DNA from: Aeoliella sp052161615 | Lineage (GTDB): Bacteria; Planctomycetota; Planctomycetia; Pirellulales; Lacipirellulaceae | Direction of reading: 5' to 3' | NCBI RefSeq assembly: GCF_052161615.1 | Contig: NZ_CP197417.1 | Span: forward strand, 4,774,001 to 4,838,000 | Length of the DNA stretch: 64,000 nucleotides | Shown: piece by piece, positions 9,624 to 18,100 of the stretch | Layout: each line of letters begins with the position of its first letter | Position numbering within the stretch: the first letter of the stretch is position 1 | Position numbers and translations under genes: made by a program | The notes under the pieces: model-generated | Databases searched by the model: none | What the model saw: only the letters and a program-made list of their open reading frames with translations | What the model was told of the DNA's origin: nothing

Positions 9624-10712
9624 ATGCCCGCTTTAAAGAGCAAGACGCTAAGGATTGTCGATCTGGCAGATCGGCTGATTTCCGACATTGAGTCGAAACA
9701 GCTTCAGCCGGGGGATCCCTACCTCACCACCGCCGCGGCCTCGAAGCTGCTAGGGGTGGGAAGTGGGGTTGCCAATCGCGCGCTGCAGTTGCTGGAGCGT
9801 CGTAGCATTGTCGTCCGGCAACAACGACTTGGTGCGTTCATCGCCAACCTGCCAAGCGACACACCTTCGCCGCCGCTAGAGCGAGTGCATTTTCTAGTTC
9901 ATCCGATGTACCTCACCGCCGAGGGAGTTGGCAGCGACCTTGTGCTACTGGGGATGCAGGAAGAGCTACCAGGCGTGCGCGTCCAAATTAGTTTTCTGCC
10001 GGGCGAGAACGTCGTTCGGTACGTCGAAGGGTTGTTCGACCAAGCGTCATCAGCGATCTCGTCCGATGGGTTCATCCTGGTTCGTGCGCCGTACGAAGTG
10101 CAGGAATTGGCCAGCCATCGTGGTGTGCCGGCCGTTGTGTACGGTGGCATTTACCCGGGTATCGAACGACTGCTGAAGATCGATCGCGATATGGCAGCGG
10201 TGGGCGAGTTGGCTGCCGACTTCCTGCTGAAACGCGGCCACGAGCGATTCGTTCTGCTCGGGCGACAGTCGGCGCTGCCCGGCGACCACGACACCCTGGA
10301 CGCTATTCAAACCAAACTTAGCGAGCGAGGCCTGCTCGCGAATGCATTGTGCGAACGATTGGTACCAGCGGCGGATGCCGCCGGCGAAGCGGTGGTCGAT
10401 CGGCTGCTCGACTCCGATAACCCACCAACGGCAATCGTATGCCGTGCGAAGCGGATGGCCGATGGTGTCGTTCGCTCGCTCGCGAAACGGGGGATGCGGA
10501 TTTATCGGGATGTGGATGTCGTCGTTTGCGACTACTACCTCGGTGCCGCCCAAGTGGCGGACTACGTTTACCCCCGCCCCTTATTTTCGCTGGAAGAACA
10601 AGGTAGGCGGATCGCCCGACTGTTGGTGAGAGCGGCGATGGGAGTGAACTGCGAAAGCGAGATCATCCCCGTTGAGCTGGACGAACGGGCGGCCCAACAA
10701 GGTTGCAGATAG
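9624..10712 (+). CDS. GntR-type DNA-binding / LacI-type sensor transcriptional regulator (copy 1)
   Basis: A 362-residue protein. The ATG at 9624 has GGAG upstream and aligns with the start of the paralogue at 19589; the frame itself opens at 9579. Residues about 1-75 form a GntR-like winged helix (LQPGDPYLTT, SKLLGVGSGVANRALQLLE, RQQRLGAFI). The rest is a periplasmic-binding-protein-like sensor (VHFLVHPMYL, LVLLGMQEELPG, GHERFVLLGRQ, DVDVVVCDYYL, PLFSLEEQGRR), the AraR-like architecture. Ligands are probably sugars. It lies directly upstream of the carbohydrate locus that ends with its paralogue. The 70 bp before it are unusually AT-rich for this region, consistent with a promoter. Confidence 0.85.
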   Translation: MPALKSKTLRIVDLADRLISDIESKQLQPGDPYLTTAAASKLLGVGSGVANRALQLLERRSIVVRQQRLGAFIANLPSDTPSPPLERVHFLVHPMYLTAEGVGSDLVLLGMQEELPGVRVQISFLPGENVVRYVEGLFDQASSAISSDGFILVRAPYEVQELASHRGVPAVVYGGIYPGIERLLKIDRDMAAVGELAADFLLKRGHERFVLLGRQSALPGDHDTLDAIQTKLSERGLLANALCERLVPAADAAGEAVVDRLLDSDNPPTAIVCRAKRMADGVVRSLAKRGMRIYRDVDVVVCDYYLGAAQVADYVYPRPLFSLEEQGRRIARLLVRAAMGVNCESEIIPVELDERAAQQGCR

Positions 10713-11088
10713 CGTTCCCGTGTCCCCCGCGCAGAGCGCGGGTCGACGCGGCATGTGTCCCCGGCGGATACGGACGCTCGGGGGAATAGCGATGCTCGGC
10801 TTGTGTGTCTGAAATGTCGGTTTCTTCTCTCGCAACCTGCGTGGGAGGGCGGTCCATTGCGGTAGTGACTCGGCGAAACGCAGATCGCCAACGATGGTCT
10901 CCGTTGCAGCTCGCGAATGCCTGCTGCAAACCATCCACGGGACGTTTGGAGCCATGAACGTGTTGACGATCCGCAACCCGGCCATCGCTCGAAAATCGCC
11001 CTACTCCAAAGAAGGCGAATCCGAGCGACCAACCAACGAATACAGCTTGTGGCGGTACTCTTCTTGAAAACTCTTCTGGAGAAGAATC
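10713..11088. other. 376-bp spacer upstream of the LamG-PEP-CTERM pair
   Basis: No convincing gene. It contains GC-rich imperfect inverted repeats near 10720-10790. A perfect 14-bp palindrome at 11072-11085 overlaps the ribosome-binding site of the next gene. Confidence 0.5.
11072..11085 (+). promoter_or_regulatory. Palindrome overlapping the ribosome-binding site
   Basis: TCTTCTGGAGAAGA is self-complementary and contains the GGAG Shine-Dalgarno core 3-10 bases before the ATG at 11089. It could be an operator half-site or could sequester the ribosome site; chance cannot be excluded. Confidence 0.3.
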
Positions 11089-12687
11089 ATGTTAACTCAA
11101 CGAACTAGCAGGATAGCGGCGGCGCTACTTGGCCTCCTAGCTACCGCGGGTGTGACCCGCGAGGCGTCGGCCGATCTCGTACTCCACCTCGATCCGAACG
11201 TGCTCTCTACGCAATACGGTGCGTTGGGACAGACGCCGGTGGCCGGCATTGGATCGGGCGTTCGCTGGATCACCGACGCGCGATCCACCACGCCGGGCGG
11301 ACTTGCGTACGACGACTGGATCGATGCGGAAGCAAACGCCGACAATCCGATTCTCGTTGCCCACCCAACACAGGGCAGCGTCTGGAGTCTCGACGGTTCA
11401 GCCCAGCGGATGCTGATGCGCCGCGACGATACCCTGCTGAGCAGCCAGGGTCGGCAAGATGGTTTTGGTGCGGCTTACGATACGAACACGCTGACTACCA
11501 TCGTGGTGGGGCGCATTGGTACCGGAGGAACCGGCGTCGACTATCTATTCGACATGGCGGAAGGTGGCTTCAACAACGGGTACGGCCTGCGCTACAACCA
11601 CGACACCCTTACGCTTCAAGGTTACGCCGACCAGACAGAGAACACCTCGATCGATCTGCCTGTCAACGAGTGGTTCGTGGCTAGGTACGTGTGGAACGGC
11701 GCCGCGAGCACCGCTACGCTGACGGTCGACACGGCGGCCGGCATCAATACGGTTACCAACAACGCGGCGAGCAGCGCCGCACTCGCTACCGTCAGCGAGA
11801 TGCGATTAGGCACCCGCACCCTATCGGGCTCCACCGCCACGCGGTTCCTCGGCAACTTGGGCGACTTGATGATCTACAACGACGCGGTCGACCACACCGC
11901 CGTTGCTACTGAGCTCGCCGAGCAGTACATCCATGGCCCACAGCTCGTCATCAATCGCGATACCGGCACAGCGTCGTTCGTGCGGCCCTCGGGCGGCGAT
12001 CTGACGAACGTGGTTGGCTATACCATCCATTCCCCATCAGGAACTCTGACCCCCACCGGTTGGCTCTCGATCGCCAACAACTACGATTCTCAAAGCCCCG
12101 GCCCGGATCAGTTGGATCCCAACAACGTGTGGCTGACAACTTCCGCCCCAACCAGCCGCACCGAACTCTCGGAAGAAGCAAGCACCAGCCTTGGCGGCGC
12201 GGCCAATGGCGCAACGTTCGTTGTCGACGACCCTACCGACTTCGGCACCATTTGGACTTCGTACTACCAGGAAGATGTCACCATCGAACTGCAGTTCGAC
12301 AACGGTAGCTCGCGAACCGTGAAGGCGATATTCGAAGGGAACAACGGGCAGGCCTTCCAGTACGGCGACTTGAACTTTGACGGGCTGGTCAACGCGCAGG
12401 ATTTCCTGGACGTCTTTCGCACGAACTACGGGGCCGACACGTCTTCGCTCGAATTCGGCCCCGAACGGTACGTCCTCGGCGACATGAACGAAGACGGAGC
12501 CATTACGTACTCCGACTTTTTCCGCCTCAAGAACGCGATCATCGCGGCGACCCCCGAAGACGTGTCACTCCTAACGTTCCACGGACACCAGGTGCCTGAG
12601 CCTGGGTCGTTTTCTCTACTCGCCCTTGCCGTAGCTGTGGGCGTGGTTGGCAGTCGAAGGCTAATGCGTCCGCAAGTGGCACGCTAG
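11089..12687 (+). CDS. LamG-like, dockerin-like, PEP-CTERM exported protein (copy 1 of a tandem pair)
   Basis: A 532-residue protein with a good ribosome site (GGAGAAG). A signal peptide (IAAALLGLLATAGVTREASA) is followed by a LamG/concanavalin-like beta-sandwich at about residues 28-285 (LVLHLDPNVL, WSLDGSAQRM, DTNTLTTIVVGRI, NEWFVARYVWNG, LGNLGDLMIYND). Two EF-hand-like dockerin segments follow (YGDLNFDGLVNAQDF and LGDMNEDGAITYSDF). The protein ends with VPEPGS, a hydrophobic stretch and an Arg-rich tail, the PEP-CTERM signal read by an exosortase. It is probably a surface or envelope glycan-binding protein. The next gene is a clear paralogue, so the two arose by tandem duplication. Confidence 0.88.
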   Translation: MLTQRTSRIAAALLGLLATAGVTREASADLVLHLDPNVLSTQYGALGQTPVAGIGSGVRWITDARSTTPGGLAYDDWIDAEANADNPILVAHPTQGSVWSLDGSAQRMLMRRDDTLLSSQGRQDGFGAAYDTNTLTTIVVGRIGTGGTGVDYLFDMAEGGFNNGYGLRYNHDTLTLQGYADQTENTSIDLPVNEWFVARYVWNGAASTATLTVDTAAGINTVTNNAASSAALATVSEMRLGTRTLSGSTATRFLGNLGDLMIYNDAVDHTAVATELAEQYIHGPQLVINRDTGTASFVRPSGGDLTNVVGYTIHSPSGTLTPTGWLSIANNYDSQSPGPDQLDPNNVWLTTSAPTSRTELSEEASTSLGGAANGATFVVDDPTDFGTIWTSYYQEDVTIELQFDNGSSRTVKAIFEGNNGQAFQYGDLNFDGLVNAQDFLDVFRTNYGADTSSLEFGPERYVLGDMNEDGAITYSDFFRLKNAIIAATPEDVSLLTFHGHQVPEPGSFSLLALAVAVGVVGSRRLMRPQVAR

Positions 12688-12734
12688 CGACATCTCGTTT
12701 CCTCTCTTCCTGACTGCACACTTGGAGCTACCCA

Positions 12735-14225
12735 ATGTTTACTCTCCGACTCATTCATACCGCAACGGCATACCTAACCCTGGCAGCACTGTTGCTTCTG
12801 AGCAGCAGTGCGAATGCTGACCTCGCCATTCACTTCGATCCCAACATTCTCCCTTCGCAGTATGGCCCGCTCGGGCAAGAGCCGGCCGCGCTGTACGAGA
12901 ACAGTCGATGGATTACCGACGTTCGCTCGACAACTCCGGGTGGCTTGGCTTTCGACGACTTTGTGGATGCCGAAGGCAACGCCGACAGCCCTGTGATCCT
13001 TCCTCACCCGACGCAGGGTGCCGTTTGGAATTTCAATGGCACGTCGCAACGCCTGATTGCCCGGCGCGACGATACCGTCGTCACCTTGATTGGCAACCAA
13101 GATGGCTTCGGAGGGGCGCTGGATACGAATACGCTCACCACCATTGTGGCGGGACGAATCCAACCAGGTGCCACGGGGACTCGGTTCCTCTTCGACATGG
13201 TATCGGACTTCGCCGATTTTGCGTACGGCCTCCAGTACAGCTACGACACCAATCAGTTGCTCGGCTTCGCCAATCAATCGACCAATGCGGCGGTGAATCT
13301 ACCGGTCGACGAGTGGTTCGTGGCCACCTACGCGTGGAACGGAGCTGCCAGCACCGCCAGCCTCTCCGTACAAACCCAATCGGGAACCGTGAGCAATACG
13401 GCGAGCGCGTCGAGTAATGCGCTGTTGGGGACCGCCGATCTCCGCATCGGACGCCGCTCCGATTTTGCAACCGGCACCTACTTCGCGGGCAACATGGGCG
13501 ATTTTATGATCTTCAACGACGTGAACGACCACAGCACCATTGCCGCGGAGTTGGCGACGGAGTACTTCAGCGGACCTGCGCTTGAACTCGTCGTCGATCT
13601 CAACACCGAGGCGTTTCTGGTCAACAACAGCAACAACGGCATCTACATCGACGGCTATCGTATCGCCAGCCAACAGGGGTCGTTGGCTCCTGCCAATTGG
13701 ACAAGCCTGGAGAACAGTGGTTTCGACACCAATCTCTGGTTTGAGCTCGGTTCCACCGCGTCAGAACTCAGCGAAGGGGTACTCGCGCTCGCCTCGTTCA
13801 TTCCCGCCGGGGCCAGCATTCCGCTTGGGGACTTGTTCAACACTTCGGTGAACGTACGCGACTTGGTATTCGACTACCACATTGCGGGCGCAGATCCCGA
13901 GACTTACATCGAGGGCGAAGTGACCTATATCGATGCCGAGGGGTTGCCAGGCGACTTCAACAGCGACGGCAAGGTGAACCTCGCCGACTACACCGTATGG
14001 CGCGACAACCTCGGCAGTAACTCGCCCTTGGCGAACGACGACAACCTGGGAACTCCCGTCGGTGCCACGCATTACCAGCTGTGGAAAACGAACTTTGGCA
14101 GCAGTTCGCCCGGTGCCCTATCGGCCGGGTCCGCAGCGGTCCCAGAGCCCACTACCTGCGCGATGCTCTTAATGGGTTCGCTATCTACGTTCGTTGTTCG
14201 CCGTCGAATGGTCGCGAATCGCTAG
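12735..14225 (+). CDS. LamG-like, dockerin-like, PEP-CTERM exported protein (copy 2 of a tandem pair)
   Basis: A 496-residue protein starting 47 bp after its paralogue. It has a signal peptide (LTLAALLLLSSSANA) and a LamG-like domain parallel to copy 1 (LAIHFDPNIL, WITDVRSTTPGG, FDMVSDFADFAYG, VDEWFVATYAWNGAAST, AGNMGDFMIFND). A second beta-rich segment is followed by a dockerin-like repeat (GDFNSDGKVNLADYTVWRDN) and VPEPTT plus membrane segment and Arg tail. The two copies are strongly alike in the LamG half and diverge in the middle. The short spacing suggests one transcript with copy 1 and the DUF1559 gene. Confidence 0.87.
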   Translation: MFTLRLIHTATAYLTLAALLLLSSSANADLAIHFDPNILPSQYGPLGQEPAALYENSRWITDVRSTTPGGLAFDDFVDAEGNADSPVILPHPTQGAVWNFNGTSQRLIARRDDTVVTLIGNQDGFGGALDTNTLTTIVAGRIQPGATGTRFLFDMVSDFADFAYGLQYSYDTNQLLGFANQSTNAAVNLPVDEWFVATYAWNGAASTASLSVQTQSGTVSNTASASSNALLGTADLRIGRRSDFATGTYFAGNMGDFMIFNDVNDHSTIAAELATEYFSGPALELVVDLNTEAFLVNNSNNGIYIDGYRIASQQGSLAPANWTSLENSGFDTNLWFELGSTASELSEGVLALASFIPAGASIPLGDLFNTSVNVRDLVFDYHIAGADPETYIEGEVTYIDAEGLPGDFNSDGKVNLADYTVWRDNLGSNSPLANDDNLGTPVGATHYQLWKTNFGSSSPGALSAGSAAVPEPTTCAMLLMGSLSTFVVRRRMVANR

Positions 14226-14320
14226 CTCCATTGGGGACTGCTTGGGTTCACCCCCGCGCAGGTCGCGGGCAGCGGATCTGCCGGGGGTGAACGTCCAACC
14301 AACTTTGCAAGGGACTTGTC

Positions 14321-15298
14321 ATGCAATCTCGTCACAAACCACTAGGGTTCACCCTCGTCGAGCTCTTGGTCGTCATCGCCATCATCGGAATCCTCGTCGC
14401 CCTGCTGCTACCGGCTGTGCAGGCGGCTCGCGAAGCCGCGCGACGTTCGCAGTGCACCAACAATCTCAAACAAATTGGCCTAGCGGCGCTAAACTACGAA
14501 AGCAGCCGGCGCACGCTTCCTCCAGGAAGCCGAACCGCGGACAACAACTACCTGGGGCCTTACTACGCCACGTGGTCTGTAGAGATTCTCCCCTACATGG
14601 AGCTGCAGTCACTGCAAGACATTTGGGATCCCACGGTCGACTTTGGTGCACCCACCAACAAGGCATTACGTGAGACTACGGTCGAGGCCTACCTTTGTCC
14701 CACCAGCAAACCCGAAGCGCGGATGATCGTACCCGACACCGGCTCGAAGGAGCTGTGGGCCGTGAGTTCTTACAAGGCCAACTCGGGACGCGCACGCGGA
14801 TCCAGTTCCATCGAGTACTGGGATGAGCCTCGCGTGGATGACGTAGCAAAAACTCGCATGCCCACCAGTTGGCAAGGCCCCATGCATGTTACCATCGAGC
14901 CCAGGGTCGGATACCAACGCAAACGTGCGGAGTTGGTGCCGGTGAAGTTGCGAAAGATCAGCGACGGTCTCTCCAACACGCTGCTCGTCGGAGAGTACGC
15001 CACCGCCAGTCGACCGGATCGAAACGCATTTTGGGCCTACGCCTACTCGTCGTATAATCAATCGGGCGGATTTCGAGAAAGCCGCACTCTGCTGGCCGAC
15101 TACGACCGTTGCCTCGCGATCGGTGGGGGCGGGCAGGACACTTGCAAGCGAGGGTGGGGTAGCTTCCACCCGGGAGTGATTCAGTTCGTCCTCTGCGATG
15201 GATCGGTAACGACGATTGACGAGTACATCAGTATGGATGTGTTCGTCGCCGCGACCACGATTCAAGACGGAGAGCTAGAAACATTGGCTCAACAATGA
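14321..15298 (+). CDS. DUF1559 pseudopilin-like protein
   Basis: A 325-residue protein with AAGGGA before the ATG. The N-terminus carries a type IV prepilin cleavage signal (GFTLVELLVVIAIIGILV) followed by LLLPAVQAAREAARR, the hallmark of planctomycete DUF1559 proteins. The C-terminus has the family motif around FHPGVIQFVLCDGSV. Processing by a prepilin peptidase and assembly at the envelope are expected from the signal; the precise role of DUF1559 proteins is unknown. It sits between the PEP-CTERM pair and a lipoprotein, an arrangement echoed at 27987-29406. Confidence 0.9.
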   Translation: MQSRHKPLGFTLVELLVVIAIIGILVALLLPAVQAAREAARRSQCTNNLKQIGLAALNYESSRRTLPPGSRTADNNYLGPYYATWSVEILPYMELQSLQDIWDPTVDFGAPTNKALRETTVEAYLCPTSKPEARMIVPDTGSKELWAVSSYKANSGRARGSSSIEYWDEPRVDDVAKTRMPTSWQGPMHVTIEPRVGYQRKRAELVPVKLRKISDGLSNTLLVGEYATASRPDRNAFWAYAYSSYNQSGGFRESRTLLADYDRCLAIGGGGQDTCKRGWGSFHPGVIQFVLCDGSVTTIDEYISMDVFVAATTIQDGELETLAQQ

Positions 15299-15364
15299 TC
15301 CGCTGCGTCTGGAACCGACAAGCGAACCTTTTACACCAGAGCGAATGGACTACGGAGGAGTACA

Positions 15365-15775
15365 GTGCGGTGCCTTCTTGCTGTGATCACAGTTCTATCC
15401 CTGACGGGGTGTTCGCGCACGGACACATTCCCACTTGGGTCGGTATCCGGCACGGTGACGCTCGATGGCAAGCCATTGCCAGACGCCTTCGTGAATTTCC
15501 AGCCCGTGGGCGGGCCGGGGTCCACCGCCATCACCGACGATCAGGGACGGTATTCGCTCAACACCATCGATGGCGAGCCCGGCGCGGTCATTGGCTTGCA
15601 TAAGGTGACCATCTACTCGGCCCACAGCACCGAAGCGGCCTCGGAAGATGAATCGATCGTACGTACACCCAAAGAAATAATCCCCGACAAATACAACTAC
15701 GACTCGAAGCTGACCTTTGAAGTCCCGGCGGGCGGAACCAGTTCTGCCGACTGGGCGCTACGCACTTCGTCCTGA
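15365..15775 (+). CDS. Small lipoprotein with a carboxypeptidase-regulatory-like (transthyretin-fold) domain
   Basis: A 136-residue protein starting at GTG with a strong GGAGGAG ribosome site. The N-terminus (CLLAVITVLSLTGC) is a lipoprotein signal with the lipobox LTGC. The mature part, VSGTVTLDGKPLPDAFVNFQP and AITDDQGRYSL, matches the CarboxypepD_reg-like Ig-type fold common in planctomycete lipoproteins. The partner and function are unknown. It follows the DUF1559 gene by 66 bp, the same order as in the sigma-factor cassette (28433 down to 27987). Confidence 0.82.
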   Translation: MRCLLAVITVLSLTGCSRTDTFPLGSVSGTVTLDGKPLPDAFVNFQPVGGPGSTAITDDQGRYSLNTIDGEPGAVIGLHKVTIYSAHSTEAASEDESIVRTPKEIIPDKYNYDSKLTFEVPAGGTSSADWALRTSS

Positions 15776-15793
15776 ATTGAGAGATCCTTTGAT

Positions 15794-17086
15794 ATGAAAC
15801 GGCGAGATTTCTTGCTCACCTCGGCTTCTGCGATAGCGCTCCCGGCCGCGACGGGCTTCGCTCAAACCGATCAGCGATCCAAGCCACGGCACAAAGTCGA
15901 GCGGCTGGGTATTGGCGTTATCGGCTTGCGCTACCAGGGTTCGGTGGTGTGCCGAAAGGCCGAGGCCCACGGCGACGTCGTTGCTGTATGCGACGTCGAC
16001 AGCAACGTGCTCGATCAAGCCAAGTCGTCTTTCGGCGAACGCCCACCCAGTTTCACCGATTATCGCGACCTTTTAAAGCGGAAAGACGTGGACGTGGTGA
16101 TTATCGCCACGCCAGATCACTGGCATGCCAAGATGCTGATCGACGCTTGCCGTGCGGGGAAAGACGTGTACGTCGAGAAGCCACTGACTCTCACCGTCGA
16201 CGAAGGCAAGATCATCCGCAAGGTCGCGAAGGAGACTGGCCGGATCATTCAGGTGGGATCCTGGCAAAGAAGTGACGAACACTACCGGCTTGCGGTGGAA
16301 ATGGTCCGCGCCGGACGACTTGGAAAGCTGGAACGGGTGGAGATCGCGCTGGCAAAGAACAGAGTAGGCGGCCCCTTCCCCGTGTACCCCGTGCCGCGCG
16401 CCCTCGACTGGGATCGATGGCAGGGACAAACACCGGATGTTCCCTACATCGAGCAGCGGGCTCACTTCAACTTTCGCTGGTGGTACGAGTACGCCGGCGG
16501 AAAGATGACCGATTGGGGGGCTCATCACATCGACATTGGGCAATGGGCCATCGACTCTGACCCGGTCGAAGTGCATGGCGAGGCCAACCTACCCAAGGTG
16601 GGTAGCGACAGCTTTAACGTAGCGATTGACTTCCACGCGTGGTATCGCTTCGCGAATGGCGTGGAGATGACCGTAAGCGACACCGGCCGTAATGGCGTGA
16701 TGTTCATTGGATCGAAGGGGCGGATGTTTGCCAACCGCGGCGTCATCGCGGGGAAGGCCGTGGAGGAACTCAACGACAAGCCCATGCGTCGAGACGAGTT
16801 TCAGCTGTACGACTTCGATAACGACGACCGTCCCGCGCGGACGGGTAAGATGGAGGCGATCATCAATCACGTTGGCAACTTCTTCGACTGCGTCATCGCT
16901 GGCAAAACTCCGATCTCCGACGTCGAAAGCCAGAATCGAAGCGCCAACACCTGCCATATCGCCAACATCAGCATGCGGCTCGGGCGGCCGTTGAAATGGG
17001 ACCCGACCAACGAAGAGTTTGTTGGCGACGACGAGGCCAACGGAATGCTCAGTCGCGAGCAGCGTCGCGGTTACGAAGTGGTCTAA
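15794..17086 (+). CDS. Tat-exported Gfo/Idh/MocA-family oxidoreductase
   Basis: A 430-residue protein with a twin-arginine signal (MKRRDFLLTSASAIALPAATG). The Rossmann fold starts at LGIGVIGLRYQGSVV, where the usual GxGxxG is relaxed. VVAVCDVD, VVIIATPDHWHAKM and YVEKPLT are family-typical, with the catalytic Lys in EKP. The C-terminal domain has GGKMTDWGAHHIDIGQWAI. Members oxidise or reduce sugars and inositols with NAD(P), and in secreted versions the cofactor is carried in by Tat. The adjacent isomerase-like and glycosidase-like genes suggest processing of unusual sugars released from a glycan. Confidence 0.88.
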   Translation: MKRRDFLLTSASAIALPAATGFAQTDQRSKPRHKVERLGIGVIGLRYQGSVVCRKAEAHGDVVAVCDVDSNVLDQAKSSFGERPPSFTDYRDLLKRKDVDVVIIATPDHWHAKMLIDACRAGKDVYVEKPLTLTVDEGKIIRKVAKETGRIIQVGSWQRSDEHYRLAVEMVRAGRLGKLERVEIALAKNRVGGPFPVYPVPRALDWDRWQGQTPDVPYIEQRAHFNFRWWYEYAGGKMTDWGAHHIDIGQWAIDSDPVEVHGEANLPKVGSDSFNVAIDFHAWYRFANGVEMTVSDTGRNGVMFIGSKGRMFANRGVIAGKAVEELNDKPMRRDEFQLYDFDNDDRPARTGKMEAIINHVGNFFDCVIAGKTPISDVESQNRSANTCHIANISMRLGRPLKWDPTNEEFVGDDEANGMLSREQRRGYEVV

Positions 17087-17115
17087 TTGCGGGTCGACAT
17101 AGGTAATCGGTAGGG

Positions 17116-18057
17116 ATGGCTATGAAACAGGTAGCGTCTTACGTACTCGATCGACGTCATTTTCTATCGGCGGCCGCGGCGACATTGGCCATGGGACCGC
17201 TGCGCGACGTTCGCGCTGCGGAAGTCCCCGATCGTTTTGAGCTCAAGTACTTGCTGGCCTCGTGCATGTACGGATACGCGGACCTCGCGGATATACTGCC
17301 CGAAGTGAAGCGTACAGGCTCCACCGCCATCGACATCTGGCCCATGAAGCATGGGAATCAGCGTGAGCAGATTGACGCGATGGGCGAGGATCGCTTCGTT
17401 GAAGTGCTAGCCGAGCACGGTGTATCACTCGGAAGCTTCTCGCGATTCCACACCGAGATGGACGCACTTCACGACGAGATGCGTCTATGCAAACGGCTAA
17501 ATTGTCCGCTATTGGTCACGGCGGCGCAGGGTCTGCCAGACATCGCAGATAACAGTGTGAAAGGGCACCTGCGGCACTTCTTCGAGACGATGAAACCGCA
17601 TATCGCAGTGGCCGAGGAGAATGGCGTTACAATCGCCCTCGAAAACCACCGCGGCAATCCAATCGACTCGCCCGAGTCGATTAAATGGTTCGCAGAACTG
17701 CGTCCTAGCGAATCTCTCACGCTCGCCTACTCGCCGTACCACCTGCAGCTAACGGCCGAGCAGCACGCCGCCCTGCTGCGCAACGCGGGGCATGCCGTGG
17801 GGTTGTTCTACGCGTGGCAGCATGGCAAGGGGTCGAAGACGAAACTTCCTCGCGAACAACAACTCCTCCAGATGCCCGGCCGCGGCGAACTGGACTTCAC
17901 GCCTATTGTTCAGGCTCTGCGTTCGATTCGGTACCAAGGGTGGACGGAGATCTTCATGCACCCATTCCCCCGCGGGAAGCCCATCGCAGCAACGACCGCT
18001 GGCGTGACATCAGAGATCAACCGCGCCAGAACCTACTTGAACAACTGCCTTTATTAG
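17116..18057 (+). CDS. Tat-exported sugar phosphate isomerase/epimerase-like TIM-barrel protein
   Basis: A 313-residue protein with a second possible ATG six bases in. The signal LDRRHFLSAAAATLAMG is Tat-like. The remainder resembles the AP-endonuclease-2-like / xylose-isomerase-like TIM barrel (GSTAIDIWPMKHG, GVTIALENHRGN, YQGWTEIFMHPF). These proteins isomerise or epimerise sugars, or 3-keto-sugars made by Gfo/Idh/MocA partners, usually with a divalent metal. It lies 29 bp after the oxidoreductase gene, so the two probably act in sequence. Confidence 0.82.
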   Translation: MAMKQVASYVLDRRHFLSAAAATLAMGPLRDVRAAEVPDRFELKYLLASCMYGYADLADILPEVKRTGSTAIDIWPMKHGNQREQIDAMGEDRFVEVLAEHGVSLGSFSRFHTEMDALHDEMRLCKRLNCPLLVTAAQGLPDIADNSVKGHLRHFFETMKPHIAVAEENGVTIALENHRGNPIDSPESIKWFAELRPSESLTLAYSPYHLQLTAEQHAALLRNAGHAVGLFYAWQHGKGSKTKLPREQQLLQMPGRGELDFTPIVQALRSIRYQGWTEIFMHPFPRGKPIAATTAGVTSEINRARTYLNNCLY

Positions 18058-18100
18058 TCCGCTTGAGCTAACCCCAACACCTGAAACCCACGAAGCCTCC

